A DNA stretch of 64,000 bases from Zygnema cylindricum (GCA_037447655.1 JBBHKE010000539.1:18740-82739), one strand, 5' to 3'. Shown: positions 47,012-58,733, counted from the stretch's first letter. Numbers and translations: made by a program. Notes: generated from the letters alone by a model not told the origin.

Positions 47012-49626
47012 TCATGTTTTCGGTTTCTTAGTCGCAACCATGAAGGAAACTTTTTTGCTCTCTCTTTCACTTTTACCACCGCCTCCGACTGACTCGTCTA
47101 TTTCTTGCTCCCATTCCATTTCAGACCTTTTCTTTCCTCCAGGTTCTGTTTCTTCATCAGCTTCAAAATCTTCTACGAAATCTGCGAAAAAAACAAGATG
47201 TACTTTTTTGCAAATCTTCAGACAGAATGAGACAAAAAAATATCACTTGGATAAATCCAATTTATAGGACTTCCCTTCAAATCCTTCATCTTTTCATAAA
47301 TAAGTAAAGAATTCACAAACCGCTAAAACCACAAAACTTGTTCCCAAAATGATTTTTCTTTTCCAAAAACTCGTCCTTAGTGGTTTTGCCATTATACATA
47401 AGATAATGAACCAATAATTTCAATTGTTGCCGATTGGTTGCCCATCGAAACTGAAACAATGAAATCCATAGAACCGCACTGGTTGGAGTTACTTTAGTTT
47501 TCTATTCCATAGAGTGTGGCGAAGTTATTGGAAAAGAACAAGGATCAACTGAACAAAAACTCACCTTTTCGAGGCATTGAAGGCAAAACCACTTGCCAGT
47601 TCGAGTGAACCAGCGTTTCTGAATCAGGAGGGAGAGGGATTCCTGGCTTCAAATTAATGGGAGGGAGAGGCACACTGTTGCGAGCTTTTGTGAGCTCCAT
47701 CAGAACCTGCAGAGAGTCATACAGACACAAATACATGCAGGAAAAAATGCAAAGATAAAAATGTAATGAAAGAAAAATGAGACAAAAGAAAGGTGACTGG
47801 TCGACAAATGTTATAGTACCGGCTTTCCCTCGTTTGTTACGATCAGGATTCTGTATTTTCGACATCCTATCGCTCCATTTTGCCAGACATTCAGCGTATA
47901 TTACTGTGCACCATGATATTTATGACACATTTTTTCATGCCTGATGATAAAAAATTGTGGACATGATGACTTGGCACACTGACTTTATCCTAAGGTTCTT
48001 ATGTATGATAAACTAATTCTATTTAATATTGGACACATAGGTTGACATAGACTACACTTGATTTTATATCACCGCATGTGATACATAGTATGGACTAGCA
48101 TTGGTAGCTTCCAACGATATTCATCCAAACTACACCAGAATCACCGTAGGAGTAAAGAAATAATTGGAGTGAGAACTGTTTTAGTGTTCATTATTCTAAT
48201 TTATTCACAAGTGGCGTGGATGATTCTGGTTGGGGGGCCAAGAGAACGGGGACCGAAATACTGTTATAAGCTAACGTTAATAGCGATTCACGGTGCAGTT
48301 TCATTAGTGTAGAAAAATGCATCTCACTGCATGCCCTTTGAGATCATCCTTTGTTCGACAAAAACTACTATATTCACCTAATGATGAACAACCCAGGAAC
48401 CATACAAAGTCTGATTTCTGAAGGCATTCCTTTTAACCCATACAGGAAACTGAAATTTATGAATCTGCACACTATACAGCCATCACTGTTAGAGTTAATC
48501 ACTCTAATTCAAGTGTTGACCAAAAATCATGAAATAGTGCTACTTGCATTATTTAACTAAGTGGCTGATATAAAGCCACCTGGTATAACCAAAATTGAGT
48601 GTTATAATCCTTATAAAGTCTTAACACTTACAATTAACTAATTCTCATAGCAATGGGCGGTGTACTGTACAGAATTCAAATTTCATTAATTCGAGTTTCC
48701 AATGTAATTGTGGCTTACCTCTCGAGGAGGAGGTTGAGTGAAGGAAAAGTTGACTCTTGATTGGATAGCCAACTGAACATCATCAGAATCAATATTTTGC
48801 TTTCCTGCGTGCTCTGAATAAGCTCTTGCATCTCCCAAAACGTCCGTAATATAACGGTACATAAGCTCTAGAAACTGCACCAAATTGCAGCTATAACCAC
48901 TGTTATTTTTTTACTGTTATTATGTTTGCTGTTATACTCTATATTGTTATACTGTTTACTGTTACACTATTTACCCTTTACTGTCATACTATTACTGTTA
49001 TACTATTTATTGTTACTTTACTTTCTACTCTTTACTTTTTACACAAAAAAAAATTTACTGTTATACTGTCTCCTGACCTAAACTGATACACTAAAAAACA
49101 ATAAAAGAAAACCATTAGCCACTAAAATTAGCGACTGAATCGAAAAATCTTGTAATGTGTCGGCAATTGATAAACTCTACCATGTTCACTGTGCTTAATG
49201 TGGACTTTCCAATAAAACAAACAAATACAATTCTACCATACCATAGTTTCAATGGACTAAAAAGTATGGAAACTATACAAATGGTTACCCCGTACTATAC
49301 ACGTAAATGACGATTAAATACAAGCATAATACGGAGTAACTATATAAAGTGTTTACATATGTTTTCACATATTAAATGACCAATACTAACTAGTAGTTCA
49401 CACTAACGTCTGTACCAAGTAATTATTGTTCTAACACGGCTAAATTGTGCCAAAACATGCCACTTGTCCTCACCTGGTTGACGACACGTGGCTCATAATC
49501 CTGCAACCCCATGGCTCGCAACATGGCCATCACCACTTTTGCGTCCCGAGGGAGAGCCTCTCCACCGGTCTGTCCGGAATGTACAGACGTACGGCGTTCA
49601 GGTTTAAAACCCTCGGCATCAGCCAT
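47012..49626 (-). CDS. TAF9: TAF9, histone-fold subunit of TFIID/SAGA
   Basis: TAF9 is the H3-like histone-fold TBP-associated factor that pairs with TAF6 in TFIID and SAGA. Four exons (49626-49474, 48874-48719, 47706-47565, 47181-47012) agree in phase and give 206 residues. The histone fold runs from about residue 26 to 95 with [52 protein letters not shown] and QLAIQSRV. It is followed by the family-typical [20 protein letters not shown] and [12 protein letters not shown]. The C-terminal exon is acidic then basic (EDFEADEE ... KKPKT). Met at 49,626 is used because it precedes the fold by a normal distance. The gene is divergent from the TPR/DUF4604 gene, with 836 bp between start codons. 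Two small TIR elements lie in intron 2 and a palindromic one in intron 1. Confidence 0.95.
48130..48298. mobile_element. Small TIR element in TAF9 intron 2
   Basis: The left end CTACACCAGAATCACCGTAGG and the right end GTTAATAGCGATTCACGGTGCAG are imperfect inverted repeats of the TGTACACCG-type family. It has no coding capacity. Confidence 0.65.
48472..48665. mobile_element. Second small TIR element in TAF9 intron 2
   Basis: The left end CTATACAGCCATCACTGTTAG and the right end CTCATAGCAATGGGCGGTGTAC pair imperfectly. The GCAATGG(G)CG-type right end links it with the copy at 34,517. It lies 54 bp from the 3' edge of TAF9 exon 2. Confidence 0.6.
49275..49350. mobile_element. Miniature palindromic element in TAF9 intron 1
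   Basis: GGTTACCCCGTACTATAC pairs imperfectly with ATAATACGGAGTAACTATATA, forming a hairpin of ~70 bp. The same end sequences occur inverted at 57,588-57,690 in the TPR gene. Confidence 0.55.
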
Positions 49627-50462
49627 GGGGAGTAAGGGAAAAGAGAGAGGAAATCACATTTCCTAAGTTTTTACAATTCAAACAACGGATGGACCCGACT
49701 TGAAACCTTAGGATGCAAACCAATTTGCCGTGGCATGTCTAGGATAGAAAGAGAGAGGGAAGGAGAGACATTCTAAGATGATGGCAAAGAGAGAAAGAAG
49801 GGAGGAGAGAGAGTGGGGAGAGGTAAGAGAAGTAGAAGAGAGAAGATTGGATTCTTGCAATGGTGATCAATTTGTCTTACAAAGGCTACGAAATTATTCA
49901 AACAGAGGCGTTTCAAACTTAGATTAGAAAACGGATTTTTGGCTATGTTCTAAAAGTGCGGACGACGTACGTTTTCGTCTTTTCGACTTTTTTATACCAT
50001 TTCGCACATTAAAAATACACACTATTTACCGTGACTTGAACATTATTCGGATTTACTTGGTAACCAAAAGAACAGTATCCTCCACACTAAAAAGATAGGA
50101 GGCTGACAATCTTACATTGACAATCTTGTATTGCCATAGTTGGCTCGCTCCTCTTTCAAGATATGCTCATTTCTAAATTTTAATTTTTAATTTCTTTGCA
50201 TGGATATGTAGAGTTCATAAACAGTTTGTGAATATCTTCATTTTCTTGGCTAAATGAAGTCACATGATTCACATTTCTAATAGAAATTTCATACTTAGCT
50301 GATTGCCAGCAAACTTTTTTTTTTTGCTTTGTTTGAAACTAGACTGAAGCAGTTGACTTCCAGCAGAATTTGACAAAAAGCAGCTCTTTTCAACTTCAAA
50401 ACCCTTAATATTCTTAAAAACTTTAAAAAACGCTAGAAAAACAGAAAGATCCTTGATCAGTT
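49627..50462. promoter_or_regulatory. Shared divergent promoter region of TAF9 and the TPR/DUF4604 gene
   Basis: This is 836 bp between two outward-facing start codons. It holds a GA-rich tract (49,745-49,845) next to TAF9 and a GTACG/CGCAC-containing block near 49,958-50,010 that recalls the CGCACT words upstream of the other genes. No core promoter element can be assigned. Confidence 0.4.
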
Positions 50463-50949
50463 ATGAGCTTAAGAGGCGGAGGTACAGCTGGAGGAGGCAG
50501 GAATTCAAAAGATACGCCTCAATATGTCCGTCATGTGCCAAAATTTTTGAAGGTAATTTGGCTTACAGTTACACACACAAATTGTTAATCAACCACTTAA
50601 TATTGCTTCCATGTTCTAATTTATCTTAATAAACGTAACCTGCGTTTTATTTTCGTATAATTATTATCTCTCTCCTTATGGTTGCAACTTTTCTAGTGTA
50701 CCATTTTAGTTATCCGTGCATTTCTAACTACCGTTTCCGTCTATTTCTATTTCTTTATATATATGTAAGATATTGTGCTGTAGGAGCCGAAAACTTTTTC
50801 TTTTTTTTTTCTTTGGTAAAAATAAAAAAATGTCCTTGGTTCCAGCTCTCTTGGAGATGATGTTTTCATTTATTTTTTGGAAACTTCTCCACCATATATA
50901 CCGTTTAATTGATACAAATAGTTGATACTGGGGATTGCTTTTGGTCCTC

Positions 50950-51021
<72 letters not shown>

Positions 51022-54000
51022 GATCTAGGTATATCTGCCTTTCTTTTTATTTGACTTTTTTATGTTAACAACGTTTTAGAGATTTCTAAATTTTTCAGCA
51101 TTACGAAGGAATGATTTGCAGCTCAAATTTATGTACAATCCTCACCTTTTAAAATCTTCGTCAATTTTATCGACTTTTACACAAGAATGTTTACAAGATA
51201 ACACATTGTCGTTTAATAAAACATGTCAGTATGTGCAACGATATTAATGGTACACATGCAAACATAAAATATACCTGAATCTGATGTTTACAGTTTTACA
51301 TAAAAAAAAACTTAAGACTTGGTCTATCTCAAGGCTTCCAGTATTGCAATTTGGCATGTATTGATTTTTATCCCTTTGATTGACTGGATAGTTTGTTGTT
51401 CGGCGAATGGTTTTGTTTTTTTCTTTTTAAATAACAATTCGTTTTGTTTTTTTTAAACAGAAATATTCCCATCTTTTAGGATCGGATAGCAACCATCACG
51501 CGGATGGTCCTCAGGTGTGCTCAGGTGCTCTTACCTTTGTTACCCTTGGTTTGAAAATCTTTATTTAGGAAATTTATGATTAGAAAAATGAAGGAGTCTG
51601 TTTTAATCGCCCCTGTTGTAATTGGTTGACTTAAAATCTTGTCTATTACTCTTTTATGCTGGTAAGATTTAAAGGAGATTGAGCAATTTGTGTGTTCGAT
51701 TCACACATGTAAGTTTTGGAAAGAATGATGAAATAATTTGTCATGAAGTGTTTTTTTTTTTGTATATATTTACGTCCTGAAGTAGTGATGTATGTTGCCT
51801 GATCAAGAAAGACCAAAGGATGTAAATTTAACTCAGGCTGTACTTGTTAATATGTAGAGTCAATATGCCATAATTGAAAGTTGTAAATCAATACAGATAG
51901 TAGCATCATCTTGCTCTAGAGGATGAGGTCATGGTTGTTTGTTCTAGCAATTTGTTCTTCAAGACATTTTTTTGGGCTCGTGGGTCCATTTATAGTTCTT
52001 TTTGTTCTCACCTTTTCTTGTTTGAATGTGGCATGAGACAGGGCCAGATGATGATGGCCCCACTATGTTGGCTTCTACGGATCGTGAGGGCTCTCCAGAT
52101 TCGACGGGCTTTGTCGCGGTATATTATACCTTCTTTTTTTTTTTTAACATATCTATGTACATATTTTTGACTTTTGCAAGTCTTCTCAAAGGTTTTAGCA
52201 GCACAGTTCCTTCAGCAGATGCACTTGTTGTTATCTTTTTTTTGTCTTTTTTGAGCATTTAAGCTTTTTTTTTTTTTTTTACGTGGTCATTTCCCACCGT
52301 TATGATCATTACACCCTATTATCTTTTTTTCAAAGTCTGTATCGGCTGTCTCAACCCAAGCCCAATTTTCAACCTGCGGCAAATTCATTTTATTAGTGAA
52401 CTAAAAAAATACATGAATAGTATCCGAACCACCTCGTAACATTCTTTACGTACATTTTGCCGTTTTGTTCCTACTATGTACTCAAATGGTTCACCATTCC
52501 GCTTTTTTTAATAAAGCTTATTATATTTTTGCTTTACTCTTATCGAAACACTAACAAATGCATCAGAAACTGTTCAAATTTGGAGTTTCTGCATCTCAAA
52601 TCGTCCTTTGAATTAGAAGCTGGATTTGTAAATCAAGGGCTATGTCCCCGTAGGCTTTTCAGGATACTGTTGTTAAATATCCCATTTGTTTTTTTTTTCT
52701 AATCTGAGCAACTATAGTCTTGCTGTCGAAGCCGACAACCATTATAAAACATATGCCCAAATTGCAACTGGAATCTCCATCAAACGATTTATAATTTTTT
52801 TGCCTAAATTGCAACTAGATATCAACTGGGATATCTATCTCACTGTAAATATTTTATTTTCCTGACATTTGAGAGACATGGGTGCAGGAATTAGAAGGAG
52901 CAACAGTGGTAGAGGATGGTTTTGAATTTGGATCTGACGAGAGCAAAGCAGCGAAGGCAGTTAAGTAACATACACTATTTTAAACTTTTGGACTTGAATT
53001 ACGTCTTTTCGCCAAGTATAGGACTTTAATTCTTCGCAATGTTTCAATTCTTTAAAAAACCACCAGTGGCTTTCTTTTCATTAAAGTACTTTGGTTACAG
53101 TGAGTTTCTCAAAGACGTGAAGGATTTTTTCACTTTTTAGTTGTTTTTTTGAGTCTGGGTTATACATTTAGTCATCATTAGGTTGCTCTTGTGATTTCTC
53201 TCTCTCAGGCTGATTGCTCTTAGAGGCTACAGTACAATGAGATTTAAAATGGTACATCGTGAATCTGTACTAGTGTTAAGGAATATATAGTGTGGGGATT
53301 ATTATTAATTCTAATTTAGGTTGACATGTCCACCATTTTAAGCCGCTTACCAAATTCGTTAAGGAAAAGAACGATTTTATATATTAATGCCATTTTATGT
53401 TCAGGGGGCCAAAAAAAAAAAAACGGCACCAAATTAGTGTTACTAACATTAGTAGCGATTAACATGTACTTGGATACTGATGTGGTTTTCAGGCCATGGA
53501 AGCTAAGGAGAAGGGGAATCAAGCTTATAAAGAGGGGCGTCATAGTGAGGCGATTCGATACTTCTCGCAGGCAATTGCTTACTGTCCAAAGTGAGCAAAA
53601 TGGGGCATAATTGGGCTCCATTTAAGATCCAGTTCTTAGGCCAGAGTTATCCTACAAACCAGTATTTACGTGAGCCACAATGATTTTGTACTAAGTCTAT
53701 TTGGCGGTCTATAGTTGAATTTGTTTTAATAAAGCATTTGAAATGCTATCTAGTGCAGCATCCACTATTCCTTCTTTACATAATTCGAATAATGTGTCTA
53801 CAGTTTTTATTGACCTTCAGCTTATTCTTAATTTGCAATTATAGTCACTGATGTGTACAGAAACAAAGCAATTTTACTATATAGAATAATTTACAAATAG
53901 ATTCGATTTCACTTTAATGAATTATGAACAGAAAAGGTCCAATTTGACTATATTTAACTGTGTGCAGAGGGACTTAGTTTCACTACAATAAATTGTGTAC

Positions 54001-57000
54001 AGAAAAGACTCAATTTTACAATAACGAATAGTGTACAGAGAGATGCAATTTCAGATTCAATTTCAGGTTCAATTTCACCATGATGAATTGTTTCAGAGAC
54101 TCAATCTGTGACTTATGAATTGGAGTTTATAACAGGGATGCTATTTTATATAGCAATCGGTCAGCTGCCTATGCTGCGGCACGAGATTATAGTCCGGCTG
54201 TAGATGATGCTCGAAAGGTAAGCTTTATCTTCTTTATTTCTAACGATTTTAATTTATCTTTACTTTCTTTAGTAGAGAAAGGACTTTTGGAGTGCAAGGA
54301 AAATCAACTGTATAGTATGGAAGGAAGTTTAACTTGATGGTTTGGTCATAGTGGTCCGGTTTATATATGATGCTCGAAAGGTTAGCTATACCTTATTAAA
54401 TTTCAATTGTTTTAGTGTATCTTCACTTTATTTAATAGAAAAAGGTTTTCTGGAGTGCAGGAAAATTAATTTTGAAGGACAAAGGGGGATTGAAATTGAT
54501 GATTTGGTCATAGGTGTCCTGAAGAGTTTCAAAGAGGACTGTGAGTTGGTATACTGATAAGCCCAATTTTGTTTTTTGTCCGCGAGAGGCAAAAAAATTG
54601 GAGGGCATCTAAAGAGTTTTTGGTACCTCATTCATGAACAGATTGTAATCATGTAACTTAATTATTCAAAGGTATGAGAGTGGTGAAGACCTTGGAGACA
54701 AGCAGTGAGATTTGTTTATGTGTTCTTTTTTATTCTTAGCTATTATTGAACCCAGAAAAAAAAAGAGGGTACTTTTTTGATTCGGACCAATCTATCTAAT
54801 TGAAGTGTTTTAACATGGAGGTACTTTTACTTTTCAGTACCCTAGATCTCTAGGTTTTGGAGCGGAAATTGTTGGGCAAAAGCATATTTTGAACCCTCAA
54901 AAAAAAAAAATAAGAGAGGGCTGTTTTGATTTTGCATCGATTTATCGAATGTAAGTCTTTTAACATAGAAGTATTCTTTATTACTTTTTTCTCTCTAGGT
55001 TTTGCAGTTGAAACCGCGTTGGGCAAAAGCATATTCACGTTTAGGAGCTGCTTTGGTCGGACTAAACAATCTTGAAGAGGTGAGACTTTCTCTTTTCGCA
55101 CCGTTTAAACAGTCCCTCTGTGTTTTTTTGGTTGTCATTTAAACTATCTTCTATGTTTTTTGGTTGTCCTTTTTATCGTCATCTGTCCATTCTGGTACAA
55201 GCTTGAAGAGGTGAAACTTTCTTTTAGTCCCACCGTTAAAACTGTTCCTCCATGTTTTTTGGTTGTCCGCTTTATCGTCGTTTGTCCATTGTGGTATCGT
55301 TTGTTTTTTGTTACTGTTTGAATACGTTTCTCTTATGTGCACTTCATAATTCTGCTATTATGTTTTAACGGTAAAGTTAATAATGGAACAAGTTTGCGTT
55401 GGATCAGGAGATCGCGGACAGGAGGAAGGAGGGGAGAACGGAAGACGAACGGATCGTAGCTCAGATTTCTGACATCCCATCCAATTTATTTCGATTTTTG
55501 AAAAAAAAAAAAACTATCCTTGTCTCAAGTTCAAGGTGTCGTTACATGCAGAAAGTCATTTCACTAATTGAATGTTAAATGCATCCAGTACACTTTTGAG
55601 CATCATAGCTCATGTTTCTGACATGTGCTTCAGAATTTTTTAGGGTTATTCAACAATTACCCGAATGTGTATAGGAATAGGAATATGTATAGGAATTATG
55701 TACGTAAAGAATTGTGCACTTGCATACTCTCAACTATACTTCTTTCCTATTTTCAAATGGGTTCCCACCTCGCATTTTTTGTTATAGATTATCTTTTAGA
55801 AGAAACTGCTGGAAATTGTTCACAGAAAGGCTCTGTAGTTTTATAATATGTTTTTCTTGAGTAATTAAGGCGGTGCATAAACCTTTATTGAGAATTAGAA
55901 GGCTGTATAAATTTTATAATATACCGCTCTCGAGTATTTGAGATTTTGCATAAACTTGTGAGTCAGAAAGGCTCCGTGGGTTTTATTATATACCGTTCTT
56001 GAGTAATTGAGACAATGTATAAACCTTTATTGAGAGTGATACAGTTTTTATGTGGGCAGGCTCAAAAAGTTTATCGAAAGGGTTTGGATGTAGAAAGGGG
56101 GAATTCTGTCCTCTTGCAAGGGCTACAACAGGTAAGAGCTCTCCCTTTCTTTTCTCCTATGAGAATATCTGGATAAGGAAATAGAAAATGGTGGAGTTAA
56201 CTTTTTTTTAAATCTTGTTGGTCTCCTGAGTCTGTGAAAATGGACCAGGGATGCTATTGGTGCTAAATAAAATTTTGAAATTCTGAATACATTTGAAAAT
56301 AGTCTTAAATACAATCAATTTCTTATTTTTTGAGATTGGAATGGGATTGTAAACTGGTCCGGCAACTGGGTAGGTACACTGGGAAACATTATCAGAGTAA
56401 AGTAATTACGTGTGGGGTCTTAATTAGTGTATTAACTCTAATTCCGTTCCGGTTGACGTGGCTGTTTTCAAACCGTTTAAAAAATTACCGTTAAGGAATA
56501 AATATCGAGTGTTATTAACGCTATTTTGTGGTCTGGTGGCGGTAACTTATTAGTGTTATTAACACTAATAACGGTCCACGGTGTAACTAAGAGGGCATTT
56601 AGACCAAGGGACAATCTTGAAAGGATGTTAATAAACCCTAAAAGAGATTTGGGGTCAACTTTACCACTATCTACAATCTTTGAAAGGATGTTAAAACATC
56701 TTTTCTCCATGCAAACTTATCGGATTGTTCATCCGACGGTTGCAGTTGAAAGGCAAATATTATCATCTTCAATTGGCGGTGTCCAATCAAAAATCTTACA
56801 TGTTTGCACGGAAAAAAAATGATAACCGTAAAAGAGATTTGGGATCAACCTTTACCATAATCTATGTTGTCCTTTTGTCCTTTTTTATTCCTTAGGTTGA
56901 GCAGAAAATTCGGCAAGTGGAGTCAGGGGAGGCCGATGGAGGTAAACATGTTTTTCGAAAACGCAAGTTTCACAATGAGGAAAAGAACCCCGAAAGTAAA

Positions 57001-57893
57001 CGAGAACTGGTAGGATTTCTTCACTACTGGTTGTATTCACATGTGAGGTCAAATGTTGTTCAACTCTAATTCTGAGAGTCGGAGAAGTAATGGGAAGTTC
57101 TTTCAGGTTCTTTTTTCGTACTCGTAAAAAAAATCGGTCCATTTTTCCAAATGGTGTCGTTTGGTTCAGTATTTTTTTTTTTTAAGCTGCTGAAAAAAGT
57201 GGCATATTGTTCATAAGAAGTATTAAATGTTGAGTGGAAGCATTAAAGAAGAATTTACTTTATTTTTGTTTTGTATTTGAAATGTTTAGTTCCCACTCCT
57301 CATTATTATATTGCCATAACATCGTGTGTACATGCACCATTATGATTTTATTTTTGTTATTTCATTCTGCTGCCAATGAGGGAGAGAGAGGCAGAGCGAT
57401 AGATAGAGAGAGAGAGAGGGAGAGAGAGAGGGAGAGGGGGAGGGAGAGGGAGAGGGAGAGGGAGAGAGATATAGGGAGAGGGGGGAGGAGAGGGAGAAAA
57501 AGAGGGAGAGGGAGAGGGAGAGGGAGAGGGAGAGGAAAAGGTAGTTCATATTTGGGAAAACAATTGGAAATGCTATATGTGGCAAATGCGTACTATACTC
57601 CGTATTATAGACCCTATATGTGGTAACCCTGCATTATACTGTGTATAATACTGTGTAATACGCAGTATAGTACGGGGTTACCTCATATAGCGTGTCCAAT
57701 AGTTTTCGCACATTTGAACCATGGTTCGTATACTTCTCTTATAATTGTGTAAAAAACAAAAATCGTCAGTAGCTAATGGTTTCTTTTTTGTCTTTTTATG
57801 CGTGTGCAGAAGACCAAGGAACCAGATAAACGGAAGAAACCAAGTCAATTGTTATCTTTTGCTGATGACGAAGACGGTGACGATAACAACTGA
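50463..57893 (+). CDS. TPR protein with DUF4604 (KIAA1143)-like N- and C-terminal ends
   Basis: Ten exons: 50463-50552, 51461-51524, 52042-52118, 52888-52959, 53493-53590, 54136-54217, 54999-55079, 56060-56131, 56896-57009, 57810-57893. Phases agree if exon 2 uses the donor at 51,525 (not 51,515) and exon 4 uses GTTAAG. The product is 277 residues. The N-terminus has PQYVRHVPKFLKKYSHLLG and the C-terminus PSQLLSFADDEDGDD, both reminiscent of DUF4604 proteins (human KIAA1143 ends in an LLSF-acidic motif). Between them lie three TPRs (about 102-197). KEKGNQAY, LYSNRSAAY and WAKAYSRLG keep the Lys/Asn, Asn and Lys/Arg positions of the dicarboxylate clamp that binds the EEVD tails of Hsp70/Hsp90. 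I infer a chaperone-adaptor role; the DUF4604 function is unknown. A basic linker precedes the last motif. Confidence 0.93.
50954..51016. repeat. (AT)n microsatellite
   Basis: About 30 uninterrupted AT dinucleotides lie in intron 1 of the TPR/DUF4604 gene. Confidence 0.97.
52420..52530 (+). mobile_element. Short retroelement tail with 3' hairpin, TPR-gene intron 3
   Basis: TATGTACTCAAATGGTTCACCATTCC at 52,475-52,500 matches the tails at 30,965, 31,476 and 60,226. Its stem AATGG/CCATT is perfect and carries a compensatory A-T in place of G-C. The upstream TTTTGTTCCTACTATGTAC is also similar among copies. Confidence 0.5.
53252..53470. mobile_element. Small TIR element in TPR-gene intron 4
   Basis: The left end GTACATCGTGAATCTGTACTAG and the right end CATTAGTAGCGATTAACATGTAC pair imperfectly. 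The interior shares blocks with 14,673 and 56,374. Its right end is 22 bp from the exon 5 acceptor, so the element supplies most of the sequence where the branch point should lie. Confidence 0.65.
53870..54120. repeat. ~50-bp tandem repeat in TPR-gene intron 5
   Basis: About five degenerate units contain GTGTACAGA-GA-TCAATTTCAC and AATGAAT/ATAAATTG. Each carries a CAG. The array ends about 15 bp before the exon 6 acceptor. Confidence 0.65.
54190..54470. repeat. Tandem duplication across the exon 6 donor of the TPR gene
   Basis: GTCCGGCTGTAGATGATGCTCGAAAG plus donor GTAAGC (donor at 54,218) is copied as GTCCGGTTTATATATGATGCTCGAAAG plus GTTAGC (54,381), an offset of 163 bp. The following TTTTAATTTATCTTTACTTT and GGAGTGCA(A)GGAAAAT intron blocks are also duplicated, so the unit covered exon end, donor and intron. 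Confidence 0.9.
54760..55020. repeat. Tandem duplication across the exon 7 acceptor of the TPR gene
   Basis: CTCTAG|GTTTTGGAGCGGAAATTGTTGGGCAAAAGCATATT (pseudo-exon start 54,854) duplicates CTCTAG|GTTTTGCAGTTGAAACCGCGTTGGGCAAAAGCATATT (true start 54,999), an offset of 145 bp. The intron stretch before each (GAACCC(A/T)...AAAAA...GAGAGGG, TTTTAACAT(G/A)GA(G)GTA) is duplicated as well. Confidence 0.9.
55066..55290. repeat. Tandem duplication across the exon 7 donor of the TPR gene
   Basis: CTTGAAGAG|GTGAGACTTTCT (donor at 55,080) is repeated as CTTGAAGAG|GTGAAACTTTCT (55,211), an offset of 131 bp. The following CACCGTT(T)AAA, TCC(A/C)TG(T)GTTTTTTGGTTGTC blocks repeat, the last one three times. 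Confidence 0.9.
56374..56586. mobile_element. Small TIR element in TPR-gene intron 8
   Basis: The left end GTACACTGGGAAACATTATCAG and the right end CTAATAACGGTCCACGGTGTA pair imperfectly. The interior AACCGTTTAAAAAATTACCG and TTTTGTGGTCTGG match the copy at 14,673. A type A relic adjoins it at 56,690-56,824. Confidence 0.65.
56690..56824. mobile_element. Relic of small TIR element, type A
   Basis: AACATCTTTTCTCCATGCA, ATCCGACGGTTGCAGTTGAAAGG and TTCAATTGGCGGTGTC follow the same order as the interior of the element at 8,712-8,934. The ends are not distinct. Confidence 0.6.
57379..57540. repeat. (GA)n/(GGGA)n purine tract
   Basis: About 160 bp of nearly pure purine on the transcribed (plus) sense strand lies in intron 9 of the TPR gene. 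Confidence 0.9.
57588..57690. mobile_element. Miniature palindromic element, TPR-gene intron 9
   Basis: TATATGTGGTAACCC and GGGGTTACCTCATATA form imperfect inverted ends around GCATTATACTGTGTATAATAC. The GTACTATACTCCGTATTATA sequence just upstream is part of the same unit. The inverse arrangement appears at 49,275-49,350. Confidence 0.55.
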
Positions 57894-58524
57894 ACCCTAA
57901 GAATTAACGAGAGTTAAACGAGGAGTTTATACCCAAGATCAACCAACTGTTTCGTCGAAACTTCGTGTTTTTGCTGATAAAGTGTGTAATTTGCATTTTT
58001 TTTACATTCAGGTGTTGTCTAGGTTAAAAGACATCAAATGGTTGTATGTATCTTTGACTGATGCTCTATGGTAATTTTTCCATGGTAAAGAAAAAGGCTA
58101 TCCCATGCAGAGAGTGGATTCTGCTTTGGATATGATTAAACATGCTTTTGTTTTTTGCATGAATGATTGTAGATCATTGTAAATCGTAGCCGATAGTGAT
58201 CATCCATATTAGGGTCTTGGTGATATAATTTCCCGTACTTCCGTGCTGAACCCTTTGTGCGGATATTGAAATTGAAATAACAAAGTCCAAAAACAAGTTG
58301 TAACACGTATAAATGTCCTCTACACGTTTAAACGTGAAAACCTTTTAATGTCGGAGGACAACACTGCCGGCAAAAGAAAATGGATAGTTGAGAACTCTTG
58401 CCCTTGTAGACTTCAGAGAAAGGTTGGTTTCTTGTACGAACAGTACAACCTGTACAACTTTTAAGCATCTGTACAATACCATTACACACAAAACAGTGTG
58501 CCCACGAAAGGTATAACTTTGGTA
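57894..58524. other. 3' flank of the TPR/DUF4604 gene
   Basis: This probably contains the 3' UTR. No gene or repeat is evident; the open frames are short and unconvincing. Confidence 0.5.
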
Positions 58525-58733
58525 GTGTACACCTATTAGTGTTAATAACTTTTTCGCCACTGAAAACGTCTTTTCTCTGTACTCATTTGACCGATTTTCA
58601 ATTTGAAACTGCCAATCAGATGCTGAGATTGTTGCCTTTAAATCCCAACCGTCAGATCTGTTATCTTGGATGTGTGTACAGAGAAAAAATGTTTTAGTGT
58701 CAAAAAGAGCAATAACACTAATAGCTTTTTATA
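58525..58733. mobile_element. Small TIR element, type A, inverted copy
   Basis: Read in reverse it follows the element at 8,712: TCTGTACACACAT, GATCTGACGGTTGGGATT, CTCAGCATCTGATTGGCAGT, AAAATCGGTCAAATGAGTAC and ATTAACACTAATAGGTGTAC occur in the same order. It is a clear independent insertion of the family. Confidence 0.75.
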
